Shown: positions 1 to 7,037, counted from the stretch's first letter. The stretch: DNA of 26,199 bases from a virus (IMGVR_UViG_3300050821_000728:1-26199), one strand, 5' to 3'. The notes: generated by a model from the sequence alone, not told the origin. Numbers and translations: made by a program.

Positions 1-1
1 T

Positions 2-337
2 CCAGTCTCTAAGCCGACGGTCGAAGATCAACCTATAGAGACTGCTAAGCCGACGGCTAATCCTATTCCAGTCCCTAAGAAGAATAGTGTTAAGGTCGTT
101 CGCTTATCGGAATTAGCTGAACTATTCCAGTCTCTCGGATTAGGCTCTCTCTTACAGGCTAATCAGCCTATTCCGAAGAATACCTATAAGCCTATTCCTA
201 AGGCTAAGATCGACGTAGATCAGTCCGAAGCGGCTAAGAGAGCGTGGATCGAACGTCGAGAACGGTACGGATCTAACGGGATCTCTAAGAGCGGGCTGCG
301 ACGTATTAGAGTTAAGGCAGCTGGTCGACGTGCTTAG
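2..337 (+). CDS. 3' end of an unrecognised Lys/Pro-rich protein (partial)
   Basis: An open frame of 111 residues runs from the window edge to TAG, so the start lies outside. The protein is rich in Lys, Pro, Ile and Ala, with repeated Pro-Ile-Pro and Lys-Pro motifs (NPIPVPK, QPIPKN, KPIPKAK) and a basic C-terminus (KRAWIERRERYG then GLRRIRVKAAGRR). No domain is recognised; a nucleic-acid-binding or DNA-condensing role is only a guess from the charge. Internally the 12-mer CTAAGCCGACGG occurs twice (9-20 and 45-56). All 12 lysines use AAG, and there is no Met and no TTT codon, matching the odd composition of the non-coding DNA that follows. The composition could mean it is not a real gene, but 111 stop-free codons in TAG-rich surroundings argue for coding. 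Confidence 0.6.
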   Translation, partial: PVSKPTVEDQPIETAKPTANPIPVPKKNSVKVVRLSELAELFQSLGLGSLLQANQPIPKNTYKPIPKAKIDVDQSEAAKRAWIERRERYGSNGISKSGLRRIRVKAAGRRA

Positions 338-689
338 TAGATCCTAAGCTAAGTCTAATCCCTTAGCTCTATTAAGGGGGAACGGTCTCTAATACAGACT
401 ATTCCCCCTTAGTTCGCATAGCCTAGTCCCTATTCCCCCATAAATAAGACACGTATTCACCCTATTATTAGAGCAGGTCTAAGCCTAGGTACCTATTCAC
501 CCTAGGTATACAGACTACTATTCCCCCCTATTCCAGACCTATTAAGAGAGAGCTAAGAGACCGACACACACCTAGACCGTCTAGTCCCCTCTAAGGGTAC
601 CTGTACAGATCCCCTTCGAAGGATCTCTATAGTCCCGTTCCTATTAGACTGATTAGGATAAGTATACGATTAGACAAAGGATAAGACAC

Positions 690-764
690 ACACACCGATT
701 AGGACTAGACCGGATAAGCTTACAGGGAATACACCGCTACACTACAGGCTTACACACCGATTAG
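690..764. repeat. Direct repeat pair ACACACCGATTAG
   Basis: The 13-mer ACACACCGATTAG is present exactly at 690-702 and 752-764, 62 bases apart start to start. Further CCGAT and CCGGAT words lie between and after (GACCGGATAAG near 708, GAGACCGATACAC near 771). The spacing is close to six helical turns, as in protein-binding iterons, but two copies are too few to prove this. Confidence 0.75.
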
Positions 765-796
765 AATAGAGAGACCGATACACACTACACCGCTAC
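730..796. repeat. Direct repeat pair TACACCGCTAC
   Basis: The 11-mer TACACCGCTAC is exact at 730-740 and 786-796, 56 bases apart. Both copies are soon followed by an AGGCTTACA or AGCTTACA word, and another AGCTTACAG lies just before the first copy (717-725). This pair is interleaved with the ACACACCGATTAG pair, making a compact repeat field at about 690-810. Confidence 0.75.
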
Positions 797-1079
797 AGCT
801 TACAATTAGCACCCTCTCTCTTATCCTATTCACTCTTACCCACACACAAAGGTCTCGGTACGGGGAATTATGACGCGGTATTCTTTGTGCCTAATTAGGA
901 TAAGAATAGAATGTAACGCTAAGTAGTATTCGTGCCTAAAAATGCTACTTGTCCACCGCATGGAGAGAACGTATGAGCTATGCACTGCTATGCTGCTGTT
1001 GGTATGCTGATGGGATACGATGAGAGTGAATGAAGGGGGGATTGGATTCGAGTGCATGCGTACGGATCTTAGCCTATTA

Positions 1080-1092
1080 AAAAGGTCCTTTT
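1080..1092. promoter_or_regulatory. Small palindrome AAAAGGTCCTTTT before an AT-rich tract
   Basis: AAAAGG and CCTTTT are perfect inverted arms around a single T, so it suits a dimeric protein-binding site better than an RNA hairpin. It is followed by an AT-rich run resembling a -10 region (TTTATATATATAG), about 120 bases upstream of the terS start. This is a possible operator or promoter for the structural operon; no -35 box is convincing. Confidence 0.3.
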
Positions 1093-1213
1093 CTGTTTAT
1101 ATATATAGTTCTAGGCTGAGATATTAAAAATTACCCATTTCGGGCTATAGGGATTATCTGGTTGGGGGTCTTGGTCTTATTCTCTCTCCCAATCGTTCTA
1201 GGGGGAAACTAGC

Positions 1214-1606
1214 ATGGCAAATGAGCCTATTAAACGTAAGCCTGGACGTCCAAGGATAGAGATTGATAGTGAGCAGGTGAAGGCCCTTGCCGCTAAGCAA
1301 TGGAAGACTACTGAGATAGCTGCATTCTTTGGAGTTGATAGGTCTCTTATTGAGCGGCGTTTTGGCGCAGAATTAATTGAAGGTAAGCAGTCTGGGTGCG
1401 CGAAACTCAGAGACCTGCAGTGGAAGCGGGCCTTGGAGGGGTCTGACCGCGTTATAATCCATATGTCTAAGCACTATTTAGGGCAGAATGAGAAGATAGA
1501 CTTGGAGAGTACGGTAAAGACTTCGAAGGGTATAATAGAGAAGGTTGGGGAGGATGGGGTAATTGAAGGAGAGTCAGTTTTATTCAAGCTCCCTAAAGAC
1601 ATCTGA
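1214..1606 (+). CDS. terS: Terminase small subunit (DNA-recognition component)
   Basis: 130 residues. The small terminase subunit recognises the packaging site on phage DNA and hands it to the large subunit. Residues about 7-16 (KRKPGRPRIE) resemble an AT-hook, a minor-groove-binding motif. Residues about 23-52 read as a helix-turn-helix (VKALAAKQWKTTEIAAFFGV followed by DRSLIERRF). The rest looks helical, followed by an acidic tail. The start is the ATG after GGGGG (1201-1205), 8 bases away. The 3' end overlaps the large terminase gene by 44 bases in another frame, a usual arrangement for this pair. Position and HTH make the call firm, although small terminases are poorly conserved in sequence. 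Confidence 0.85.
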   Translation: MANEPIKRKPGRPRIEIDSEQVKALAAKQWKTTEIAAFFGVDRSLIERRFGAELIEGKQSGCAKLRDLQWKRALEGSDRVIIHMSKHYLGQNEKIDLESTVKTSKGIIEKVGEDGVIEGESVLFKLPKDI

Positions 1607-2927
1607 GACAGTATTTAAGTTTACACCTCACAGTGTCAAACAGAGCAAATTAATCCACTCAAGAGCTGCTATGACTATAGCTGCGACTGGTACTCAATGG
1701 GGTAAGTCGATAGCTGGGGCCTTATGGATGCTTAAGCAGATGTACGAGTTCGATGAAGCAGGAAGCATGTTCCTGATCATGAGTCCTACCTATAAGATAA
1801 TGCAGCAGAGTGTCATTCCGCACTTTACTTCGTTTGCTAGGCATCTTGGATCGTTTAATCAGACTGAAGCGGTGTTTGAGACTGATGATAAGCAACGCGT
1901 TTTTTTTAGGACAGAGACAGATCCAGATTCCATTGTGGGGATACCTAAAGTTAGAGCATATTGGCTCGATGAGGCTGGGAAGGTATCTCTTTATTTCCAT
2001 GAGAACATACAGGCTCGAGCGGCATCGGTTGGAGCTCGTGGTTTGTACTCCACTTCTCCCTATACCCGTAATTGGTTGTTCAAGGACTACATCGCGAAGA
2101 AGAGGATGGGTGAGTTACCGGACGTTGAGTTGATTTGTGCCGCGTCGTGGGAGAATCCCTATCACTCACTCCATGACATTACGAAACGCAATCAGATGCG
2201 GATGCGGATGGACCCGCGCCGGTTTGACATGCTCTTTGGTGGCGAGTGGGGGACACAAGCCGGTCTTGTTTACGATTGCTTTGACCATGAGAGTAACATC
2301 TGTGAGCCTTTCCGTTTACCCGCTGGGACTTCGTATTATGGGGGGATTGATTGGGGACATACTGAGCCTTTCGTTATTGTGATTCGTGCAGTCACTCCTG
2401 AAGGTAAGCATTACCAGGTTTCGGAGTTCTATAAGACTGGGATGACTGTCCCTGACCAGTTAGCGATTGCCAGGCAGAAGATGGATATTTTTGGAGTGAA
2501 GATGTTCTACTGTGGACATGAGAGACCAGAGAACATCATGCTCTTTAATCAAAAGGGAGTCCCTGCTATCCCTGTCCCCGAAAAGGATATACAATTAGGG
2601 ACAGACCTTCATTACGAACTCATCAAGACGCTGCGCTATAAGATATTTAATAAGACATCCCCACATACGATTGATGAAATAGAAACATACCACTACCCAG
2701 AGCCAGAGGACTTAGATGCAGATGACGATGCAGAGGACCAAGCGCCGGTAGGACAGAATGACCATTGCATGAGTGCTAATAGGTTTGTTACGCTTCGCAC
2801 CTATAAGGCACATGTAAAGCTAAAGGCTTATACTCCAGTTGACGAAGGAGATGGAGAGCGCAAAGAGACCCAAGAGATGCGTCTAAAGAGATTGATGAAG
2901 CCTAAGAATCAAACTAGAATATTTTAA
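1563..2927 (+). CDS. terL: Terminase large subunit (packaging ATPase and nuclease)
   Basis: 454 residues, normal length for the family. The motor pumps DNA into the prohead and cuts the concatemer. Walker A is TGTQWGKS (residues 42-49) and Walker B with catalytic Glu is AYWLDEA (132-138). The RNase H-like nuclease has its first acidic residue in GGIDWGHTEP (D263) and a late acidic motif NDHCMSANRF (D400-H401); an acidic low-complexity stretch (about 379-392) precedes the latter. The start is TTG at 1563, 9 bases after GGAGG (1549-1553). The first in-frame ATG (1671) lies only a few residues before Walker A and would remove part of the fold. The gene overlaps terS, suggesting coupled translation. 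Confidence 0.95.
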   Translation: MKESQFYSSSLKTSETVFKFTPHSVKQSKLIHSRAAMTIAATGTQWGKSIAGALWMLKQMYEFDEAGSMFLIMSPTYKIMQQSVIPHFTSFARHLGSFNQTEAVFETDDKQRVFFRTETDPDSIVGIPKVRAYWLDEAGKVSLYFHENIQARAASVGARGLYSTSPYTRNWLFKDYIAKKRMGELPDVELICAASWENPYHSLHDITKRNQMRMRMDPRRFDMLFGGEWGTQAGLVYDCFDHESNICEPFRLPAGTSYYGGIDWGHTEPFVIVIRAVTPEGKHYQVSEFYKTGMTVPDQLAIARQKMDIFGVKMFYCGHERPENIMLFNQKGVPAIPVPEKDIQLGTDLHYELIKTLRYKIFNKTSPHTIDEIETYHYPEPEDLDADDDAEDQAPVGQNDHCMSANRFVTLRTYKAHVKLKAYTPVDEGDGERKETQEMRLKRLMKPKNQTRIF

Positions 2928-2938
2928 TCGGAGACAAT

Positions 2939-3190
2939 ATGAGCAATAGCGGTAAAGGCAGTGTTGGGGATGTAAACCTTCCTGTAAAAGCAATGGACCC
3001 ACAGACTAATTATTATGGCAAACCGCTGCGAATGAGCGATCCAGTAATGAGTAAGATGGTGGATGATAGCTTTGCTAACTCTAACCCCAACATGGTTAAC
3101 GGTGGCGAGGATGATAGACCAGCAAAGCATGCACATGATAAAGAAACTAGATTAGCTGCGATGAAGCGTCGCATGCAAAAAGCTTATTAA
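2939..3190 (+). CDS. Small hydrophilic phage protein, function unknown
   Basis: 83 residues, not recognised. It is polar with no membrane segment. The N-terminal half is Gly/Ser/Pro/Asn-containing and probably extended; the last 20 residues (ETRLAAMKRRMQKAY) are basic and likely helical. It begins 11 bases after terL with GGAG just upstream (2931-2934) and is followed 21 bases later by another small gene, so it is part of the terminase-portal operon. Small genes here in podoviruses are often uncharacterised virion or assembly factors. Confidence 0.75.
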   Translation: MSNSGKGSVGDVNLPVKAMDPQTNYYGKPLRMSDPVMSKMVDDSFANSNPNMVNGGEDDRPAKHAHDKETRLAAMKRRMQKAY

Positions 3191-3211
3191 CTAATAACAA
3201 AGGAAAGTAAA

Positions 3212-3400
3212 ATGGCAGGCGAAAAACCAAGTAGCGGCGTATACGAAACGTTTGATTCCGGTGATGGCCCGACGGTACCAGATGAATCACGTTCCGACTT
3301 TGCTAACGCTGATTCAAAAGAAGGATTGGAATCGTATTGCTCTAACCAAGCGCAAGTAGAACAAGGTCTCAATCCCGAAGTGCCTAGCAAAAAGCGTTAA
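3212..3400 (+). CDS. Small acidic phage protein, function unknown
   Basis: 62 residues, not recognised. It is acidic and Ser/Glu/Asp-rich, with no hydrophobic segment and a basic end (PSKKR). It has AAAGGAAAG ahead of ATG as ribosome binding site. Its TAA shares the final A with the ATG of the next gene (TAATG), a translational-coupling arrangement, and this supports it being genuinely translated. No function can be proposed. Confidence 0.7.
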   Translation: MAGEKPSSGVYETFDSGDGPTVPDESRSDFANADSKEGLESYCSNQAQVEQGLNPEVPSKKR

Positions 3401-3759
3401 TGGTCTACGAGTATCACTGTGCCAGTTGCGATTTACGTTTCGACGTTATCAAACGCGCCGCTGACTATGATTGCGAAGAACGGTGTACTCGGTGCGATGC
3501 TGTGGCCACTAGACAGTTCGTCCCACAAAGGATTCATCTGTTTGGTACGGCTGTAGAGAGTCCAGAATATAATCCTGGCCTTGGATGCATTGTGAATAAT
3601 AAGCAGCACAGGAAAGAGATTGCCAAGTCTAAGGGACTAATAGAACTTGGCAGTGAATCCGCTGATAATATTCACAAGCATTACGATAAAGCCCGCGAAG
3701 AGAAACATGAAGCTGCGTGGGAAGAAGCATCCAAGGGATGGATTGGAAGCGAGGGTTAA
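3400..3759 (+). CDS. FmdB-type zinc-ribbon protein
   Basis: 119 residues. The N-terminus (VYEYHCASCDLRFDVIKR) followed by CTRC matches the FmdB/CxxC-CxxC zinc-ribbon family, with Cys7, Cys10, Cys29 and Cys32 as probable zinc ligands; Cys25 is extra. The C-terminal part (about 75-119) is charged and helical (KGLIELGSESADNIHKHYDK then EEKHEAAWEEASKGW). FmdB-like ribbons are small putative regulators in bacteria and also occur next to structural genes in phages, where their role is not established. The ATG overlaps the previous stop, and the next gene follows its stop directly, so it belongs to the operon. Confidence 0.8.
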   Translation: MVYEYHCASCDLRFDVIKRAADYDCEERCTRCDAVATRQFVPQRIHLFGTAVESPEYNPGLGCIVNNKQHRKEIAKSKGLIELGSESADNIHKHYDKAREEKHEAAWEEASKGWIGSEG

Positions 3760-4113
3760 ATGGGTTTCGGTGCATTTACTTATTATGCTGTAACAATGGC
3801 AAGCGGAGGGTCTTTAACTACCGCACTAGACGCATCTAGAAGTTGGGATAAGGCGTATATCCATATCCCTACAATGCCTAGTGCCGCTCAGGTTTACATT
3901 CAAGCCTCTGAAACAGCTACCGGAACATTCGTTAGAGTATACCAACCGACACTCAACTCATCGACCGTTGGAACTAACGTTTTTACCATCGTTAGTAACC
4001 TAACCAACGCAATGGTGCCTATTCCAAACGGGCTTAGGTACTACAAGATAGAAACGGATGTCTCCTGCGCGGGTGGAGCTACCTTCTACCTCCTCTTTGG
4101 AGATGGGGCTTAA
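3760..4113 (+). CDS. Small Ser/Thr-rich predicted virion protein
   Basis: 117 residues, not recognised by family. It is rich in Ser, Thr, Ala and Val with alternating hydrophobic residues, as in a beta-sandwich (VYIQASETATGTFVRVYQP, then RYYKIETDVSCAGGATFYLL). No signal peptide. The start follows the preceding TAA directly, with GAGGG 5-10 bases upstream. Composition and place before another C1q-like gene suggest a head-surface or small fibre-associated component; this is inference from texture, not homology. Confidence 0.75.
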   Translation: MGFGAFTYYAVTMASGGSLTTALDASRSWDKAYIHIPTMPSAAQVYIQASETATGTFVRVYQPTLNSSTVGTNVFTIVSNLTNAMVPIPNGLRYYKIETDVSCAGGATFYLLFGDGA

Positions 4114-4116
4114 TCC

Positions 4117-4620
4117 ATGTCGCAAAACTCTGGCAACTGGTGGTCCGGTGCCGGTGGTGGTGCCGGCGGCGGCAGTTCAAAAAGCCTACAAATAGCTACT
4201 GCCCTGATGAGCACCACTCCAACCGTGAATGGAGCTACTACACTTCTCCCTGTTAATTTCGATTCAGTAGACAGTGATACCAATTCAACCATAACCACAG
4301 GAGTGGGTTGGAAATTCACTGCGCCGGTAACAGGTTCTTATATCATAGCTGCATGTATTACGTGGCAACCGCAGTCGGCCTGGACTGCTGGAGATGAAGC
4401 AATCATGAGCTTTACTAAAAACGTAGGGCAAACAATCGTAACGGCTACTCATTGGGTAAATGTTGGAGATTCCACAGACCTTCGAATGACTAATGTACTC
4501 ACCTATGCCTTGTCTCTTACTGCTGGAGATTATATTCAGGTTAGAGCTAGAAATATTTCTAGCGATGTTATGCAAATTGCCGCTGCTTATTCTTCGTTTA
4601 TGGCGTCTTGGACAGCGTAA
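4117..4620 (+). CDS. C1q/TNF-like virion protein (probable head fibre or appendage tip)
   Basis: 167 residues. A Gly-rich linker (about residues 8-21, GAGGGAGGGSS) precedes a region that reads like a C1q/TNF-type jelly roll: a VNFDSVDSDTNSTITTG strand, GVGWKFTAPVTGSYIIAACI, and a late LSLTAGDYIQVRARN segment, the pattern seen in trimeric phage fibre heads. Such domains bind ligands or trimerise on the virion surface. It starts 3 bases after the previous stop. The DNA just past its TAA is duplicated on the far side of the HNH gene. The fold call rests on pattern recognition, so it is moderate. Confidence 0.75.
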   Translation: MSQNSGNWWSGAGGGAGGGSSKSLQIATALMSTTPTVNGATTLLPVNFDSVDSDTNSTITTGVGWKFTAPVTGSYIIAACITWQPQSAWTAGDEAIMSFTKNVGQTIVTATHWVNVGDSTDLRMTNVLTYALSLTAGDYIQVRARNISSDVMQIAAAYSSFMASWTA

Positions 4621-4648
4621 GGGGGATTTATTTCAGAGATAACAGTCC
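4619..4648 (+). repeat. Upstream copy of the portal translation-start sequence
   Basis: Compared base for base with 5071-5100, 23 of 30 positions match, beginning AAGGGGG and ending GTCC. In frame +1 it encodes GG-F-ISEI-T-V; the other copy encodes GG-I-ISEI-V-V. Most differences are at third codon positions (GGA/GGC, TCA/TCT, GAG/GAA), the mark of two copies that have both been under coding selection. The two copies flank the HNH gene. Confidence 0.8.
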
Positions 4649-4665
4649 AACTCAAACAACGATTT

Positions 4666-5094
4666 ATGGAAAAGGTGGCATTTATTCCTTTCCATGAGTG
4701 TTGGGAGTGGACTGCCTCGTTGGATGGGCGCGGATATGGGCAAATTAATATAAATAAGAAAATGCATAGAGCGCATAGACTATCCTGGCAGATAGCAAAT
4801 GGGAGAGAGCTAACGAAAAACGAGTTAGTCTGCCATTCATGTGATAATCCAACCTGCGTTAATCCTAAGCACCTATGGATTGGAACACAAAAAGATAACA
4901 TGTCGGATTGTGCCAGAAAAAACAGGGTTTACAGACCGAAACCATATCTAACAACTCATTGTAAAAGAGGACACCTATTCGACGAGAAGTCGACCTATAT
5001 AGCTCCAAAAAAAGGAGATAGAAGGTGTCGTATATGTGCGGTTCGCCATCAACGCGATTATAGGCGCGCAAAGGGGGCATTATTTCTGAAATAG
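4666..5094 (+). CDS. HNH homing-type endonuclease at the start of the portal gene
   Basis: 142 residues from the first ATG. It shows the HNH_3-type pattern of phage homing endonucleases: CWEWTASLDGRGYGQI, then AHRLSW, then VCHSCDNPTCVNPKHLWIG and TQKDNMSDCARKNR, with the catalytic His in the VCHSC region. A second Cys/His cluster (HCKRGHLFDE, then RRCRICAVRHQRDYRR) is the usual C-terminal zinc-binding repeat. The ATG has no Shine-Dalgarno. The frame is open upstream to the TAA at 4618, and the codons before it (QLKQRF) resemble the normal N-terminus of such proteins. Real initiation may therefore be near the ATT at 4630 behind AAGGGGG. The 3' end overlaps the portal frame. It is probably a mobile gene that nicks phages lacking it. 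Confidence 0.85.
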   Translation: MEKVAFIPFHECWEWTASLDGRGYGQININKKMHRAHRLSWQIANGRELTKNELVCHSCDNPTCVNPKHLWIGTQKDNMSDCARKNRVYRPKPYLTTHCKRGHLFDEKSTYIAPKKGDRRCRICAVRHQRDYRRAKGALFLK

Positions 5095-5100
5095 TCGTCC
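5071..5100 (+). repeat. Downstream copy of the portal translation-start sequence
   Basis: Partner of 4619-4648 (23 of 30 identical, no gaps). This copy lies in the last codons of the HNH gene and leads directly into the portal coding sequence: GGC ATT ATT TCT GAA ATA GTC GTC CCT. It contains the portal's likely ribosome binding site AAGGGGG (5071-5077), but no ATG, GTG or TTG in the portal frame. Confidence 0.8.
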
Positions 5101-7037
5101 CTTATACTTCTGAGCATCAGGCACCTGATAATTCCCATGGTACTGTCCCTGGTTACAATCCTTCTGCTGAAGAAAAAGCAGTTATCCAATTAGTCGATGC
5201 TCTTTACTCTAAAGCAAAGAAATATCGTAAACGCTACGACCAGAGATGGATTGACTGGTACAAAATGTTTAGGGGGCGACAATGGAAGGAAGTGAGGCCA
5301 TCTTACCGATCTAGTGAAGTACTAAATTTAATTTTCGAGACCATTCAAAGCATGGTGCCTATCTTAGTAGATAGCAAACCAAAGCTTGCTTATCTCCCTA
5401 CTGTCCCATCCCAATTCGAATTAGCAGACATCCTTACTAAAGTGGCGGCTAATGATTGGGACCATAATAATTGGTTAGAGATTCTAGTGGAGATACTCTA
5501 TGACAGTCACCTTTATGGAACTGCCTTTGGATATGTGGGCTACAATCCGAAAGCAGAAATGGGATTGGGAGCGATTGAGTTTGAGAGCGCGGATAGCTTT
5601 TATTGTTTCCCTGACCCCCAGGCGCGAGACATTAATGGTAAGAGGACCAAATACTTCATCACGGCGGAACCTACAGACATATCAGAGGTTAGAAAACAAT
5701 ATCCTGATAAGGCGCAATACATTACCGCCGATATCATCGACTTTGCTCAGGGAGATAAAGCAGATATCTACCAAGTAATGTTTAAAAGTCCTACCGACTC
5801 TAAATTAATCATTGAAGGCCCATCCGGTTACGATTCTATTGCTAAAAATCAGTGTTTAAAAATCACCTGCTACTCAAAAGACGACGATTTTGATGAGGAA
5901 CGCGAGCTAGAGCTTAAAGAAGACGGTACTCCGCTACTCGATGATAAGGGAAATCAGATGGAGCGGTTTACGCAGACGATGAAATACCCGCAGGGGAGGA
6001 AAATAGTCGTCTGCGGTGGCGTTTTATGTGAAGACGACGATGCGGAATTCGAAGATGGGCTATTTCCGTTCGTTAGAATGACTAATTATGTTCTCCCACG
6101 TGAATTTTGGGGCGTTGGAGAGGTGGAAAACCTAGATTCTCCGCAAAAAACCATAAATAAGATTCTAGCCTTCGCTCTAGATACCATGTCTTTGATGTCT
6201 AACCCTATTTACGTTGTAGACGACACTTCTGGAGTAGATACAGACAACCTTTTTAATAAACCAGGACTGGTAATTGAGAAAACGCAAGGTAGTGAAGTCA
6301 CAAGAGAGTCTGGAGTGGAACTGCCTCCTTATGTCCTGTCTCTTCTTGATAGGTATAAGCAGTATTTTGATGGTATTTCCGGTCAAACGGACCTGTCTAG
6401 AGGTGTTGAGCCTAACGATATTACCGCCGCTTCTGCTATTGAGAATTTGCAGCAAGCGCAGCAGACAAGATTGCGACTAAAATCGAAACACGTTGACGCC
6501 TTCCTTCAAGACTTCGGGAAATTGTACCTATCGCGCGTTTTCCAATACTACAACGTGCCCCGTATCGTTCGGGTAAGCGGAGATAACAATGCAGACTCGT
6601 TTTTCCATTTCCACGTGGAACGTATTGCCGATCCGAATGGTGGGCCTGATAAGAAGGTAGCTCACGTTATAGATGCGCAAGGTAACGCGAAACAACATGA
6701 GATAACCGGCGACTTCGATGTGAAGGTTTCTACCGGCTCGTCACTCCCATTCGCTATGGCGGATAAGATTGATAAGGCGATGAAGCTATTTCAGTTAGGC
6801 GTTATAGATGCCGAAGAACTTTTGAAAGATATGGATTACCCGAACTATGAGGCTGTTTTACAGCGCGTACAGCAGCAGAAAGCGCAAATGGCTGGCCCGC
6901 AGATGCAGCAGCAGCAACAAATGGCTCAGGCTAAGATTGCAGAAACTCAGGGTAAGGCGAATCAGGCGCAGGCAACGGCAGTAGAGAAAATGCACGCGGT
7001 GCATACTGGCGCAAACGTGCCGCAGCCTGTAGGATAA
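5082..7037 (+). CDS. Portal protein (P22-like family), non-ATG start
   Basis: About 651 residues if begun at ATT 5082; 590 from the first ATG (5265). The dodecameric portal occupies one capsid vertex, anchors the terminase during packaging and joins head to tail. Hallmarks are the N-terminal helical segment (AEEKAVIQLVDALYSKAKKY and RWIDWYKMFRG), the VLNLIFETIQSMVPILVDSK stretch, a FPDPQARD region, and a Gln-rich coiled C-terminus typical of these portals. The 60 residues before ATG 5265 are clearly portal-like, so 5265 cannot be the true start. The frame opens only at 5064, inside the HNH gene. ATT 5082 with AAGGGGG upstream is the best guess; a -1 frameshift from the HNH frame at A-AAG-GGG (5070-5076) is the alternative. 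Confidence 0.93.
   Translation: MSEIVVPYTSEHQAPDNSHGTVPGYNPSAEEKAVIQLVDALYSKAKKYRKRYDQRWIDWYKMFRGRQWKEVRPSYRSSEVLNLIFETIQSMVPILVDSKPKLAYLPTVPSQFELADILTKVAANDWDHNNWLEILVEILYDSHLYGTAFGYVGYNPKAEMGLGAIEFESADSFYCFPDPQARDINGKRTKYFITAEPTDISEVRKQYPDKAQYITADIIDFAQGDKADIYQVMFKSPTDSKLIIEGPSGYDSIAKNQCLKITCYSKDDDFDEERELELKEDGTPLLDDKGNQMERFTQTMKYPQGRKIVVCGGVLCEDDDAEFEDGLFPFVRMTNYVLPREFWGVGEVENLDSPQKTINKILAFALDTMSLMSNPIYVVDDTSGVDTDNLFNKPGLVIEKTQGSEVTRESGVELPPYVLSLLDRYKQYFDGISGQTDLSRGVEPNDITAASAIENLQQAQQTRLRLKSKHVDAFLQDFGKLYLSRVFQYYNVPRIVRVSGDNNADSFFHFHVERIADPNGGPDKKVAHVIDAQGNAKQHEITGDFDVKVSTGSSLPFAMADKIDKAMKLFQLGVIDAEELLKDMDYPNYEAVLQRVQQQKAQMAGPQMQQQQQMAQAKIAETQGKANQAQATAVEKMHAVHTGANVPQPVG

Larger units (their letters stand above)
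338..1213. other. Long non-coding block upstream of the terminase genes, compositionally unusual
   Basis: About 870 bases without a credible gene. The left part (338-835) is dense in TAG, CTA, CCTA and GATTA words, has frequent stops in all + frames, and has neither ATG nor TTT. The octamer CCTATTCC occurs at 429-436 and 527-534, and also at 62, 167 and 191 inside the preceding gene; CCTATTCA occurs at 492-499 and 825-832. From 870 the texture changes abruptly: ATG occurs 12 times between 870 and 1058. The last 130 bases are AT-rich, with TTTATATATATAG near 1097. Its place just before terS is where many phages have cos or pac sites, terminal repeats or a late promoter, but no specific site is recognised. 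Confidence 0.7.

Noticed and set aside
836-1057. Leftward 73-codon open frame before the terminase genes
   Set aside because: No ribosome site, low-complexity Ser/His/Ile composition, no recognisable domain, and it lies across the abrupt composition change.
1145-1153. CTATAGGGA resembles the core of a T7-type phage promoter
   Set aside because: The upstream half (CGACTCA-like recognition part) does not match, there is no second convincing copy, and no phage RNA polymerase gene is in the window.
1141-1200. TTGGGGG/CTCCCAA inverted arms before terS as a terminator
   Set aside because: Only seven pairs with a 17-base loop and no T-tract.
338-1213. CRISPR-like array or tRNA genes in the non-coding block
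   Set aside because: Repeats are only in pairs with irregular spacing, and no cloverleaf or GGTTCGAATCC-type T-arm is present.
4587-4901. Leftward 104-codon frame opposite the HNH gene
   Set aside because: The + strand carries unmistakable HNH motifs; the antisense product has no recognisable feature.
4621-5100. Group I intron or intein containing the HNH gene
   Set aside because: No splicing core elements were recognised, the flanks are duplicated coding starts rather than a split exon, and the protein lacks intein ends.
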